Part shown: piece by piece, positions 43,848 to 56,546 of the stretch | Layout of the letters: each line of letters begins with the position of its first letter | How positions within the stretch are numbered: the first letter of the stretch is position 1 | Assembly (NCBI GenBank): GCA_011032825.1 | Contig: JAADJZ010000001.1 | Span: 1,798,001 to 1,862,000, forward strand | Length of the DNA stretch: 64,000 nt | Source: Massariosphaeria phaeospora | Taxonomy: Eukaryota; Ascomycota; Dothideomycetes; Pleosporales | Direction: 5' to 3' | The notes under the pieces: generated by a model | The model's input: the letters and a program-made list of their open reading frames with translations, nothing else | Database searches by the model: none | What the model was told of the DNA's origin: nothing | Made by a program: the position numbers and the translations under genes

Positions 43848-46814
43848 CTAGAATTCACTTACGAATTGTGCCCCTCGGTCGGAGACGATAGCGTCAGGGA
43901 GCCAGTGGTAGGCTACTACTCTCTCGATAAATACCTTTGCTACGGTTGCTGCGTCAATTTTCGCCATAGGGATCAAGATTATATCCTTGCTCAATCGGTC
44001 TGTGATAACCAGTAGATTCGTGCACCCCTCGCTCTCCGGCAGGTCAGTGATAAAGTCCATAGAGAGTTCTTTCCAAATCCTGTCCAGAACGGGGAGCGGG
44101 CGGAGAAAACCACTTTTTATCTCCCGCCATGGTTTCGCTCGTCCACATGCATCGCAGTTGGCAATGTACCGTCGAATGTCCGAGCTCATTCCTGGCCAGA
44201 AGAAATCCCTCTTGAGGATATTGTAGGTGTTCTCCCTGCTAGGGTGCCCTGCGATGGGCGAGTCGTAGGCTCCGGAGATCAATCTAGTGCGCAGTTGATA
44301 CGTTTTCGGCACCTATCTCCTTCCCCGATAGAGGAGCGCGTCGTTTTCAACAGCGCAATCCGCCAAGGACGCCTTCAATTGAAGGCCCAGGGGAAACTTC
44401 CTACGGGTACTTCCTTCAGTTTGGCTCTCCTTTACGGCCTCCAAGGCCTCCCGGTACAAATCGTTTTCTCGGACTCCTCTATCCCAAAGTTCATCTAAAG
44501 ACAGCTCCTCCGCATTATCCTTAGAATTGTCCTCCGTGCCGGCATCTTTTTCCCGTCCGGCAGCATTCCGTCTAGGACCCGCAGCATCCTGCCCCTCGGA
44601 GCCTGCACTTTCGATCTGGGGAGGAACATCCTGCCCCGGAGCTTCCGCTACATCTGCCCTGTGGGAGGCATCGAGCCTACCAGCGGGTACATTTGGCGTT
44701 GGTATTGGGGTGCTATGGAGCGGGAACGCGCGGATCACGCCCGGAGTCTCTTCCGTGATGTCATCCTCGTTTGACACACCGGTCGGTTTGAGGAGTTGGA
44801 ATTTACGGCTTTTCAGCCGAACATCGTCCTGGTCTTGGAGGAGATTCTGCTCCTTCCGTGAGAGAGCGTCTGCCCTTCTATTAGCCGCCCCAGGGCGGTA
44901 CACAAACTCCAGGTTGTGTTTGGAGAGAATGTTCGCCTAGCGGACATGTCGCTCTGTTAGTAACCTCGCTGTAGTAAAGTACAGGAAGTTCTTGTAATTA
45001 GTGTAAACCGTAATCTTCGGCACCGCTTTAAGCTCCGCTTCCTATTCAGTAATGCATTTGATTACTGCTAATAATTCCTTGTCGTGAATAGTGTAGTTGG
45101 ACTCCGCAGGTGACATTTTGGCAGAGTAGTAGGCCACTGCCCGCCACAAGTTGTCCTTTGCTTTCTAAAGGAGCGCTCCTCCGGTAGCCATCCCCGAGGC
45201 GTCCGCTTCAATAGCGGTCTCCAAATCGGGGTCAAAATAGGCCAATGACGGCCTAGATATGAACTCTTTCTTAAGCGTGTCAAACGCTTCTTGTTGTTCG
45301 AGCCCCCAACGGAATTCGACGCTTTTTCCCGTTAACTCTGTCAGTGGAGAGACGATTGCAGAAAAGGCGCGAATGAACTGCTGGTAAAAGTTTGCAAAAC
45401 CAACGAAGCTCCGCACTCCTTTAACTGAGGCCGGGGCCTCCCATTCGAAAATCGCGCGGACTTTTTCTGGATCCATGCTGATTCCCTTGCCTACCTCGAT
45501 AATAAAACCGAGGTATTTAGTTTTGGTTACTTCAAACTCGCATTTCTTAATATCGAGTTGTAACCCCGCTTTTTCTAACTTGTCAACAACTTCCTTAACA
45601 CGTCGCCGGTAGTCTTTTCGGGAACCTCCGGAGTAGATAAGTACATCATCCAAGTATGCGGAAGCGTCAACGTCAATGTGATCACGCAGGGTGTAGTTAA
45701 TAAACTGCTGGAACGTACTCGGGGCGTTAGCAAGGCCGAATAGGCAAACTATTCATTTGTACAATCCAAATCTTGTACGGAAAGCCGTTTTCCACTCGTC
45801 TCCTTTAGCAATCCGGACCTTGTGAAAGGCCTGGATGACGTCCAGCTTGGTGAACCATTTGGCCTGGCTAATCTGATTCAGGGTCTCGTGAATCAAAGGC
45901 AGCGGGTATTGGTCCTTTTTCGTGATAGCGTTGAGCGCCCGATAGTCTACGCAAAAGCGTAGCCCCCTACCGGGTTTCTTCGCAAACAACACCGGCGCTC
46001 CGGCCTGGGAGCGACTTACCCTAATAAACCCGCGATCTAAATGCGCGGTAAGCTGCTTCCGCAAGACTAACAGTTCGTCTTTAGACATGTTATACAAAGG
46101 TCCCCATGGGACCTCTGCTTCCTTCCCGTCCTTTCCGATCAGTTCGATGCCGTGGTCCATTAGGCTCCGGTGAGGAGATAATTTGTTGGCCTCAGACTGC
46201 ATGAACGCTGTATACTGATCTTTCATCCAGTTGAGCAGCGTCAGGCGTAGGTCGACTACTACCTTAGTCTAGAGAGCCTTCTAGATGTCCGCCATGGACG
46301 CGGCGAAGATCTTAACGCTAGAGTCTTTCCTCTTAGACTGCTGCATTATCATTCCGAACGCGGCCGCGGACACCTGCTGGGGCTCCTGTCTAGGCTTTCT
46401 TCCTTCCTGGCTCCGCACGCGTGTTCCGGTTGAATGGATGAAGATCGATTTCTTCGCCAGAGCCAGCGTTACCTGGCTCCCGTCTATCCATGGGCGCCCT
46501 AGGATGATATCGTATTGGTCATCCTTAGTTATAACGTACGCCCAAACTGTTTGTTCGTGCCCGTCTAGGTCCATTGTGAACCGGGCGGCTTTCGTAACTT
46601 TAACGACTTGTTCGCCAATGCCTACTACAGGCCTTTCTTTTATCGAAATACGCAGGAGACGGTTCTTTTTACAAAACTTTTCGCTAACAAGACTATAGGT
46701 AGTGCACCCGGAGTCGAGCATTGCTGAAGCGAAAATGGATTGATTAATAATTGCATGTACTGTAAGTGGTTTCCCGTCCGGCCAGCGCCGGCGGAACTTC
46801 AGAAACTCATCCAA
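43848..46814 (-). pseudogene. pol of Gypsy C: protease, reverse transcriptase, RNase H, integrase core
   Basis: Open pieces in order: 46814-46281 with the aspartic protease (ASAMLDSGCTTYSLV; ILGRPWID); 46226-45753 with reverse transcriptase (GLRFCVDYRALNAITKKDQYPLPLI; FTKLDVIQAFHKVRI); 45653-45165 from YLDDVLIYS into RNase H (PLTELTGKSVEFRW; IEADASGMATGGALL); 44903-44313, a tether with a Pro/Glu-rich insert; and 44312-43848 with the integrase H2C2 finger (GHPSRENTYN...CDACGRAK) and core (SMDFITDLPESEG; VSDRGAQFVSEF). The separating stops are mostly TAG from CAG and one TGA in LYK-stop-IVCLFGLA, where the family has Trp. Confidence 0.9.
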
Positions 46815-46983
46815 TAAAGAAACCGTGTCCTTTTTCCACCACTCCTGACCGCGCTTTTGGTCAGAAGTGTCTAGTTTTCCGAGTCCTCGGACTCGGAGAC
46901 CTCCTCAACCTTTGCTGTCGTCTTGACTAGTTCAGGGGTCGCTTTTCGGGTTGTAGCGGGCTTCTTCGGGGCCGCGAGCTCAC

Positions 46984-48268
46984 ATTTATTGGACATGTGA
47001 GTTGCTGAACCACATCGGAAGCAGAGGTGATTCTCTCGTCGTCTCGTCATCTCTGCGTTGTCTGCCCATTTGGCCCGCTTCTTCTCCTTGTTGTCAGTGG
47101 CCGCGCGGACTGCCTAGGTAGCGGCCTTGGTCGCTGGCTCCTAGTCCATAGCCTCCGTGTCGCTCATCGATTGATTCGGTACTGTCCGCCACTGGTTGTT
47201 TGCCTTCGCGCGGTTCAGGTTTTCCTCAATCTGGGTGACCCGTTCCATTAGGTCCTGGAGTCGCCATGCTGGGGGGACGATAACGCTAACCATCTTATCC
47301 TGTAGATCGGCGCGAAGCCCTGCTTCGTACCGGTTCTTCAATGTAGCTACGTCGCCCGTCATTTTTGCGTCGTACGCGAGGCGCATGAATTCCTCATTGT
47401 ACCCTTGAAGGGACATCTTCTTCTGCCTGAGAGCGAAGAGTTGGTTGAGCGCTTTCTGCGCTCGCATGTGGTCCTGGTAGTGCCCGTCAAGGTACTCCCA
47501 GAACTCCTTTGCCGTTCCGTTACGGTGTTCCTGATACCAGGCGAGTCCAGTAGTGGCCGCTTGCCCTGTTAGGCGGTTGTAGATGTAGCCGCATGAGTTC
47601 CCAATTAGATCCCCGTCATTGAGCATCTTGTCCTCTACCTGGACCTTAAACCGTCCGTAGTCTGACCTTGTTCCGTCGAACTGGGCTGGGTCAGGCATCT
47701 TGTTGCGCTTTGTAATTGGCGTAGAGGCTCTCGGGATACTAAGGGGAGTCGGCGGTGTTGCTAGCGTAGCCCTCTTTTCCTCCTGGAGGATCCGAACCTG
47801 ATTTTGCAGTGTTTCGATGAGTGCCTGAGCTCTCGCACTCTCGTCATTAACTGGCCGCTTAGAATTCGAAGGTCCTGCGAGGACTGGCTCCGCTGCTAGT
47901 GGCTGATCGTTTGTCACCCTTCCGGGTGGTCCTATTACGGGTTCTGTGACGAATATCTTCATATATGTGGCTTCCGCCGCATTGAGACGGATCTCTCGAG
48001 TTTCCACATCGAGTCCGTCGTTGTTCATTAGCTCTCGTAGAGCTTCCTTGATTGCTTCGCCGCTCCGGCCTTCGCTTTCTAGCCTGCGGGCTTCCACAAC
48101 CAGCATCCGGATATACTCATCCTGGGTGCCGTCCATTGTAGCGATTTGGTTCCGAAAACCTTCTTCGCTGCGTCTTGGGGTTTCTCGGAGGTTGCCTTCA
48201 ACTTCCGAAAGTGTCGTACCCCTTAAAGATCTCACGACCTTCACTGCGTAGGAATTGATCGAATTCAA
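46984..48268 (-). pseudogene. gag of Gypsy C
   Basis: A 375-codon open frame (48268-47141) has no ATG at its head; the first in-frame ATG is at 48136 (MDGTQDEYIRM). It encodes a retrotransposon Gag: MPDPAQFDGTRSDYGRFKVQVEDKM, LAWYQEHRNGTAKEFWEYLDGHYQD and ALNQLFALRQKKMSLQGYNEEFMRLA are characteristic. Two TAG codons follow MSDTEAMD before the CCHC knuckle CFRCGSATHMSNKC (about 47025-46984), which should belong to the same protein. Confidence 0.88.
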
Positions 48269-48269
48269 A

Positions 48270-48558
48270 TGAAAGGGGATCGCCTAGGAAGGCAGGTTCC
48301 AGATAAAGAATGTGATGAATTCGATAGAGTCTATCTACAGCGCGGACAAGAGAGCTCTATATATCTTATAGTTAGTCAGCCTCCGGAGCACCTGCGGAGC
48401 GCTCTCGGAGGCTATGTGGAGACCCAATACCGCAGGGCCTTCGTTAACCGGAAACCAGCGGGGCCCTCCTGGGTATCGTCGGAGCTGTTACGTACAGCGT
48501 CAAATAGCCACCAAGGTCCTACGACCGAGGCAATCCATAGGGCTTTCAGCCCATTACA
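48270..48558 (-). repeat. 5' LTR of Gypsy C (right copy), 289 bp
   Basis: It has the same length and ends as the left copy and retains C or G at all differing sites. Confidence 0.96.
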
Positions 48559-51500
48559 GTTAGTTTCTTAAGCTTTTTTTTATTTGCTAACTTAGCTGTT
48601 GTAAAGTTTCTTTAAGCGATTCGTTAGCTTAATTTGTTGTATAATTCTTGCATTCTAAAAGTCTTGTCGTTTGCTGCTAGCGAAATGCTTTCAATATTCT
48701 TTAGATCTCGATAAGCTACTAGCTTATATTTATAATTTGCGTAGTATAGCGAGTGTTTTATCGTTGTAAACCTTGTGCTGTTGTATGCCAATTGTGCTGT
48801 TAGTAGAAATTTAACCTAGTTGTTCTATAGCTTGTTAGTGTACATTCGTAGATACTATTCTAACGTTTAGTTCGTTTGTTCTGTTTAGCTATTTGTTTGC
48901 GAGTAGAAGCTAGTTGATAGCTTCTTCGCAACCTCTAACTAGGCTAGAAACGTATCTCAAAACTTTAATATAAACAGTTTGTTTTTGTTAGTAATAAACT
49001 GTTCTAGCAATTTGTAATTAGCGACAAGTGCCTTTGTAACCTCGTAAGCTATTTCTTCTGCCGTAATTAATTCTTCTGTTGGTACGAAATGTAATTCTTT
49101 GGTTAATCAATCTACGATTACCAAAATCGAGTTGCATAGCCGTGCTAATTTAGGTTCTAACGATTTTAAAAGCTTTACTATAAAGTCTATTGTAACGCTA
49201 ATCTATAAGCGTGCGAGTAGTTCTAGTAGTTAGAGTAATTCGTAGAGCTTGTGTTTTTTAAGTTTGTTTTTTAAACAATCTAAATAGTTGCTTACTACTT
49301 TTTAAACTATGTTTCGTACGTAGAGCATTAAGTACTCGTTCAAAATTTGTTAAACTATTTTGTTAATTTCTAAGTGTTTATATGCTTGTAAAGCATGTAA
49401 TTTCTAAATAAACTATATAGCTTAAGTGTTGTTTGTAACTATCTATCTCTGCTAGTTGTTTTTGCTTTATTTTTAGTACATTCTTTTTTTAATGCTTGTA
49501 ACTCTAGCTATCTTAGCTAATCGCAGTTAGTTGTATTTGAAAGTTCTGTTTAAGTTCCGTCGTAATACTAAGTTGTGCGTAACTAGTTTGTTAGTTTCTA
49601 TAAAATTTAATTTTCGACTAAGCGCGTTTGCGGCTCTATTGTTAGTTTCTTTGCAATAGTAAATCTTAATGTCGTAATCTGCTATAAATTCAGCTTATCT
49701 AACTTGTTGTCTATTTAATTTCTTAGTTGTAGTAAAGCTAGTAAAGTTCTAATAGTCTAAGTACACTTGTACTTAATGCCTTGCTTTTTTTAGCTATGCT
49801 TTTTATTGTTTAAAAGCGTTTATTATTGCTAATAGCTTTTTATTGTAAACGTTGTAGTTAAGTTCTACTCTTAAGAACTTTCTAAAGTAGTAGAACACTA
49901 GTTTCTATTTCTTGTCGTTGCATTGTTGTAAAAGTATTGCTCTTAATGCATAGTCTAAGGCATTAGTTTCTACTTAAGTTTTTTTTTTTAGGTCGTGCAT
50001 TTGTAGCATTAGTGCTATAGTAAACTTCTTTTTAAGTTCTTAAAACGCTTGTTCTTGTGCTTTTGTTTATTTAAACTTTTTATTCTTTTTAGTAACTTCT
50101 AAAAGCAGTGTTGTAGTCTTAGAGTAATTTTTAATAAACTTTTAATAGAAGTTAGCAAATTCTAAGAAAAACTACACGTTTTTTACTATTTTAAGAGTTA
50201 GCTATTTCTGTATAGTTTAAATTTTCTTTAAGTCTATAGACATACTTTCTCTTAAAATAATAAATCCTAGATAGCTAGTTTTTATAACGTGAAATTTACA
50301 TTTCTTTAAGTAAAGTAGTAGTTGGTACTGCTTTATCTTTTGTAGCACTTTTTTAACATGCTTTTGATGTTTTTCAAGCGTTTTTTTAGAGTATATTAAT
50401 ACTTTGTTTAAGTACGCTGTAACAAAAATGTTTAAGTATTTGTATAGTGCTTTGTTAATTAAGGCCTAAAACGTAGCCAAAGCATTAGTTAGTTTAAACG
50501 GCATAACCTAGTACTTATAGAGTTTATATTGAGTTTTGAAAGCTGTTAACTATTCGTGCTCTTTTGCAATTCTAATGCGATAGTATTTGTTTCGTACGTT
50601 AAGTTTTGTAATCTATTTTACTTCTTAAAGTTAATTTATAAGCTTCTAAATAAGCGGTAGTAAGTATTAGTTTTTTTGTGTAACGTTGTTAAGCTGTTAA
50701 TAGTCTACGCACAGTTTTAATTCTTCGTTTTTCTTTAGTACGAACAATATTAGCGAAGCTATCGAGCTTTTGCTTAGTTGTATATATTCTCTTTAGATAT
50801 TTCTTTAGATGTATTTTTTTAATTTCTTCTGCTAGTCGTAAGTTAGGAGATACATTAGTTCTAGTCGCAGTTTTGTTCTTTCTTTAAGGATAATCTTGTA
50901 ATTTTATTTTTAGTAGTCTGCTAGGTTGTGCTTTTCGTTTTCTTCAAAAAAGCTTCTAAACTCTATTTGGTATTTAGTAGAAAAGTTTTTGAACTTTTCT
51001 TTTTGTTTCTTTAAGAAGTTGAATCGCAGTTTGCTTGTCTTTAGAGGCGCAACTCGTTGTATCTATATAACTTCTATTTGCTAAAAGTTTTTTTTACAGA
51101 TTCTCGCAGTTTTGTAAAGTAAAATTAGACTAATTTTTTTGTTCTTAAGTGAGCTTTGAATTGTTGAACTATTTTGTAGTACTGCAGTAGCTTTCTTTCT
51201 AAGCCTTCGGCTACGTATTGTTTCGTTTTCTTAATTAATGTTAAAGTTGTGTTTTTGTAGCTAGTCGTACCTAATATACATGTTAGAACTTTTAAAGTTT
51301 ATAATATTAATACACTATTAGTGTTAAATGCTCGCAACTTCTAACTCAACTTCTTAAGTTTCTAGATTAATTAAACTGTTTCTATATTCTAGTAGTTGTT
51401 CGTTAGCTAACACTGTTCGTATTAGTTAATTTTTAACTTAGTAAAGTATTCTGTTTCTTTTTACTTATTCTAGAGAAACTAATGTCTAAGCAGCTTTGCT

Positions 51501-53552
51501 ATTAAGTAGCGCAGTAAGCTTTTAGCCTACGACTTTCGCTTTTACTTTTATGTAATTCTATTTTAGTTGCGTTTTTTGTACGCTTTGTACAGTTGTGCTA
51601 GAAGCACTTATACTATTCTAACTATAAGTCTAGTAGCCCGCTAGTTTTTTGCTAAAAAAGCCTTTAAGGCTTGTTCTTTTAAGATGTTCTATTGCTCGTA
51701 GTAGTTGCATTTGCTAGCGAAGCATTTTTAAAGCTTTAAAAACTTGTCGTAGTTTTAGTTTTTAAGATTCTATTTTGTTGCATTTTTTTTATAGCTTATA
51801 GATAGTGCATTCTGTAGTGCAAAAAAGCTAGCGTGCTGCTTAGCACGTATCGTAGTTTTCTGTACATAATTCGTTGTTGTATTCTAGGTAGTTCTTGTTT
51901 TTTAGACTTATAAGCTACTATTTTGTAATATACTTGCAAAACTAGTGTGTTTAACATTTTTTATTGTAACACTACGCCTATTTGCGGCTACTGCCGTAGT
52001 TTTTAAACTAATTGTTGTAGTTGTGTACGTAGCATTCTGCTACTGTACACTCGCTGTTTTCGAGCAAAACGTGTAATAATAGTCTTAGCTATTGCTAAGC
52101 GAAGATTCTATTATCTGCGTAGTATACATAGTTTTTTTCGTTGCACTAGTGCCAAAGTAGGTTTCTGTAATTATCTTAATCTGCGAACTGTATTTTTTTT
52201 TCTATTAGCCTTTGTTGTGCTATCGCTGCGTTTGCAACTTTTTATTTTTGTAGTTTTTCAATTTAAAGCGTATAAAACCTGTTCTCGCAGTACTAAGCAA
52301 TGTAGGTTTTTTAGCTGCACATCTAGCATTCGTAGTTCTATAGCTATTCGTTAATCTCTTAGACTTGTAAAGTTAATAGTTTTTTGTTGTCTTAGTTTGT
52401 TAGGTTTGTAACGTTTTCAAGACTTTCTATTCAAATCTAATTGTTCTCTAATTCTTTGAGGTTTTTCGAGTATAGTATAGCTACTTGCTGTAGTTAAACT
52501 ATAGCAATAGTAGCAGCTTAGGCGCCTACTACTTTTTATTGTGTTTCTAGGTAGTTTTTGCAAAAGTGTTTGTTTTTGTTGTATTAAAGATATACTTTAT
52601 TGTCGTAACGTTTCTAACGTTTTTCTTTTGATAATTTGTTTTTAGAGTTTTGTTTTGTCAAGGTAGCGTTTCTTTTGTTAAACTGCTTTTGTAGTAGTTT
52701 ATTGTTCTAAACTCGTCTAACGCTGTCGATGTCTATTAGATTATAGTAATAGGTTTTTTTAATCGTAGCTACTAGGCGTATGTATAGTTTGATAGTAAAC
52801 TTGCGTTTTTACTATTGTTGCTATAGTTAGTTGTTAATTTGTACCGCAGTTTTAATTAAATTTCTAAGTTCTTTAGGTTTTTTGTTTTAACTAATTTTAT
52901 TTTTTACATGTTCTTTTAGTTCTGCGTAGTAGAACTTGCATAAGCTTTATTCTCCTACGTTATCTACTTTAGCTTAAATTTTTTTAAACTTAATTGTATA
53001 TTTACTTGCAAATTCTTTTTGTCGTAGTAGTTTGAGTTTGTTTATTACTTGTTGTGTTTTGTTTACTTCTTCGTAAATCGTATAAAGCTTTTCTTTAAAC
53101 AATTTTTAGTTTTTAAAAATGCGTTGCGTGTTTTGCTTTATTTTTTACTTGCTATTGCTTTTAACATAGTCGTTTGCGTGTAGCTGAAACTACTTTGCTG
53201 CGTCGTTTTTTATGTGCATTCTAGCTACAAAGATTTTGTTTTGTTTTGTAAAAAAGCTTGTTGCATAGTAACAGCAGTAGAAGTTGATATTCGTAAGAAA
53301 TAATCGTAGTGTTTTCTTTTTTTCGCTATATTTCTCTAGAGACGGTGCTTTCGCGGCACTACTAGTTTCTTAACTTTTTAGAATTGCTACTATTTCTAAT
53401 AGTTCGCTAATCTGCTCGCTTATTTGTTTTATCTAGTTAGCTTGTTTTGCTAGTACTATTGCTGCGGTGCGTGCTAGTGCTTCGGCGCTGCTACTACTTA
53501 AGCTTGCTAAAGTCGTTATATTGTTTTAGTTTCAAATCTAAAGTAGTTAACG

Positions 53553-54054
53553 TGTTATTAAGAGTGTTCTTTTACTAAAGGTAATTACGATTGGAGTCGA
53601 AGATTTCGCCTAAGAAATTGTTCTGTATTTGAAAAGCTTAATAACAACAAAGAAAACAATTTTAATTCTATTTTAGATAGAATAACAAAGTAACAATTTG
53701 TTGCCTATAGATTTAATCTATGTATGCAATGTACTTAGAAGAGTTAACTACAAAAAATCTAAACTGTAAAAGAAATTCTGCTAATCTATATAGTTTCTTA
53801 ATTCTTTGCTAAAAGCGTTTTGCTTTGCTTGCTACGTTTTGCTACGCCGTAGCACTCGTAGCGCTCGTAGCAACTGCTGCTTAGTGTGCTACGTGCTAAG
53901 ATCTCGTAGCACTCGTAGCGCATTACGTAACTTTTGCTAACCTAATTTTACTTTGCGCGTTGCTATACTCTTGTCTTGCAAACTTGCAAGCTCTAACAAC
54001 TTTTCTACGTCGTTGCTTAGTTTACAATACCTAGTATCGTTTCTATTTGTAACA
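53553..54054 (-). repeat. 5' LTR of Gypsy B (right copy), 502 bp
   Basis: It begins TGTTATTAAGAGTG and ends CTATTTGTAACA, the same length as the left copy. Confidence 0.93.
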
Positions 54055-56546
54055 CTAGTTTAAAAACGTTAAAAGCTAACTTCTTTTAGTATTGTTTAAT
54101 GTGTAGTAGTACGTTACTTATTTTGTATATAACTACTAGTTGCGCTTGTATAAGCTATTCGTTGGTACTAGCAAGTAAATAAAGCTATTGTTTCTCTAGT
54201 AGGTGTAAACTAGCTACAAATACTGCTTAAGCAAAAACAAAGTTATTCTATGCTTTTGTATCGATTAAGGTTTTTATCAAGTAACTATTAAGCTTTACTA
54301 AAAGCTTAATTTGTTTTGCTAGATTAATTACGTTAATCTGTTTAACTTCGAGGTTAAGCGTTGCTAGCCTAAAAAAAACTTTGTACTAAATTCGTTAACT
54401 TTCTTGAAAGTTTAATACTGTGCGTAGTTAGAGTGTAAGTAGGTTTGCTACTAAGCTTAAATACAGTTGCCGTTTACAAGCATTCGCATTGCGAGTAGTT
54501 TCGCTAAGTTTTTTTTTTTAAGAAAGTGTAGTATGTTGCGTTTGTTTTATAGGTAGTATTCGCAAGTGTTGTTTTTGCAGTTAAACTACTTTTAAAAGCA
54601 GAATTAGCTTTTTCTTTTAGAGAACTATTTCGTGCTTTGCTTATTAGAGTAATAGGTAAAATAGTAATCGTAAAAGCACACTATTTATAACATCTTCGCG
54701 TGTTCTAGGTTCTAGTAGTCTAGGTAGTACTATAGTTTGTAGAAGTTCGCGTTGTCGCGTTTCTTTTTAAAGCATTGTTGAAATTTTCTTGCTACTTTAT
54801 TGTGCTAGTGTTTCTTAGTAGCCGATTTGTTTAGATCTAAAAGTAAGATGTTTTGTTTAAAGTATTTTTCTTTCTTTGTAGCTTAATAAATCTTTTGTTT
54901 GTTTTCTTTTGTAAGCTATTAGTTGAGTTTGTTAAAATATTTCTACACTGCTTCGTTATAATCGGCTACATCGTTTCGAAGTAAAATATTAAATTAATAG
55001 ATTCTTCGTATTTGTTTTTTTCTAATCTATTAATTGTTACCGTGCTTTGTTTTCTGCAGTAGTTTTGATTGTTCGTTTAGCAACTTGTATTTTTCGTTCG
55101 TTGATTCGAAGTCGTCGCACATTAACTTTCTTTTAGCTAAACCTATTTTCTTAGGTAACTATTCTTTCTAATTCTTAACATTTATAACGTACTTTACGAG
55201 TTCGCTGCTTACACGAGTTCGCCGCCTACTAAATTTTACTAAAGAAAATCAATAATCTAGAGCTTAATAACTCTTAACCTACTTAATAAAATTCTCTAAA
55301 AATTTAATATATTATTTCTGTATATATAAACTTTCTAGTTCTAAGATTACTAAGCTCTAGCTAGTTTAGAAAAGTAGATAGCTTAGAGCGCATAGATAAT
55401 TTAAGCTTTTCTTTAATAACTTTCTAAATACTAAAGTTGTAGCTTAGTAATCTAGGAATCTAAAAGTTTATATAGATGCAGCTTAGTAGTAAAATTTTTA
55501 GAGAATTTTATTAAGTAGGTTAACAGTTATTAAGCTCTAGATTATTGATTTTCCTTAGTAAAATTCGGTAGGCAGCGAACTCGTGTAGGCAGCGAACTCG
55601 TAAAGTACGTTAGAAATAATTACTTTCTATTCTTTATCAATACTACTTGTAGTATTAAACAGTACGTTCAACTATCGAACGACTTTGTTCTTTTAATAAC
55701 AGTTGCTAGAGATGTAGCCTAGTTTGCTACAATTATAGCAAGTTCTTGTTTCTTTGCTATACTTTAATTGTTTTTTAATTAGTTTGCTTTTGTTAAGGTT
55801 GTTAAAGTGCATAGGTTTGTATTCTTAAGCTAAGTTGTATACACTTGCTAAGCGCAAGTGTTAAGTTTGTACTTAGCGCTAACTAGTGTTAGGTGTATAG
55901 CTTTTGTTGCTTTTTAGTACGTAGAACTTTGCTTTAGCTCGCGTTTCAATTGCGAGTTCGTACAACTTATTGTTGAAGTAGATTAATTTTTTAATTAAAT
56001 TGCTTAAAGTGTTTGTAGCTGCTCTAGAGCGCATTAGTTTTGCTTTAACGTTATTTTTTAGCCTTTGCTTGTACATGCGCATAAGTGCTTTGCTATTCTA
56101 GTTAGTTTAAATAGAGTACTACTAAAACAAGTTAGCATAGTTTCTAGCTAACTTAGTTTAGCGCATTTGTTGAATAGTTTTTTTTGCGATAGCAAGTTTG
56201 TTAGCGATTGCGTAGAATTGTCGTAGCTTGTTTTTAAATACAGCGCGATTTTTGAACATGCGTGTAATTATGTCTTTGTCGTTGTTGCTATCTAGATACT
56301 TTTTTAAGTAAAGTTAAACTTACTTAAAAGCTATTTCTTTTATGTAAAAATCTATTAGAAATGCCTTGTTAATATTGTTAACTTAGTTATTTTTGAACTT
56401 AAAGAAGAAGTTAAACTAGAGTAACTAGTTCTCTAGCTTCAAGCAATTTCTATAGTAAAAGTCGAGCTTCGCTACTTTCGTACCGCTAGTGCGAGTATAA
56501 GAAAAAGTAGTTATTAAAGTATTACTTATCTTAAGAGTTTTTAATA
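54055..56546 (-). pseudogene. gag and protease remnant of Gypsy D
   Basis: Reading leftward from the right LTR: Gag sequence including an open 67-codon piece at 56082-55879 (RMYKQRLKNNVKAKLM, LIKKLIYFNNKLYEL), a CCHC-type knuckle (TCYNCSKLGYISSNC) near 55700-55760, the MITE at 55187-55610, and a protease active-site region (LIDTKAQNNFV, normally D-T/S-G) near 54270. The reading ends at the B LTR before any reverse transcriptase motif. Confidence 0.7.
55187..55610. mobile_element. Pogo-type MITE copy 1, 424 bp, inside Gypsy D
   Basis: It is flanked by TA (55185-55186, 55611-55612). Inverted ends ACGTACTTTACGAGTTCGC are the same as those of Pogo-1. The whole element is a palindrome-like fold-back with AGCTTAATAACT and TTTAGAGAATTTTATTAAG arms and has no coding frame. 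Confidence 0.92.

Larger units (their letters stand above)
42593..48558 (-). mobile_element. Gypsy element C: young Ty3/Gypsy chromovirus, 5,966 bp
   Basis: It has 289-bp LTRs at 42593-42881 and 48270-48558, TG..CA ends, and a perfect duplication GTTAG (42588-42592, 48559-48563) that lies inside B integrase sequence. Base composition is close to host genes and long open frames survive, so it entered after most RIP of its surroundings. A polypurine tract (complement AGGGAGGGAGC) adjoins the left LTR. Coding strand is minus. Only a few nonsense codons interrupt the polyprotein. Confidence 0.96.
40949..54054 (-). mobile_element. Gypsy element B: second member of the A family, split by element C
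   Basis: LTRs of 502 bp lie at 40949-41450 and 53553-54054 and are clearly homologous to the 501-bp LTRs of A in reverse orientation. Without C the element is about 7.13 kb, close to A. Its gag-pol runs right to left: gag about 53500-52700, knuckle about 52560, reverse transcriptase about 50800-50200, RNase H about 50000-49700, integrase 49450-48560 and then 42590-42240 across C. It is heavily RIP-mutated; no open piece exceeds 100 codons. Flanking 5-mers (ATTCT left, CTAGT right) do not match, unlike every other LTR element here. Confidence 0.9.
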
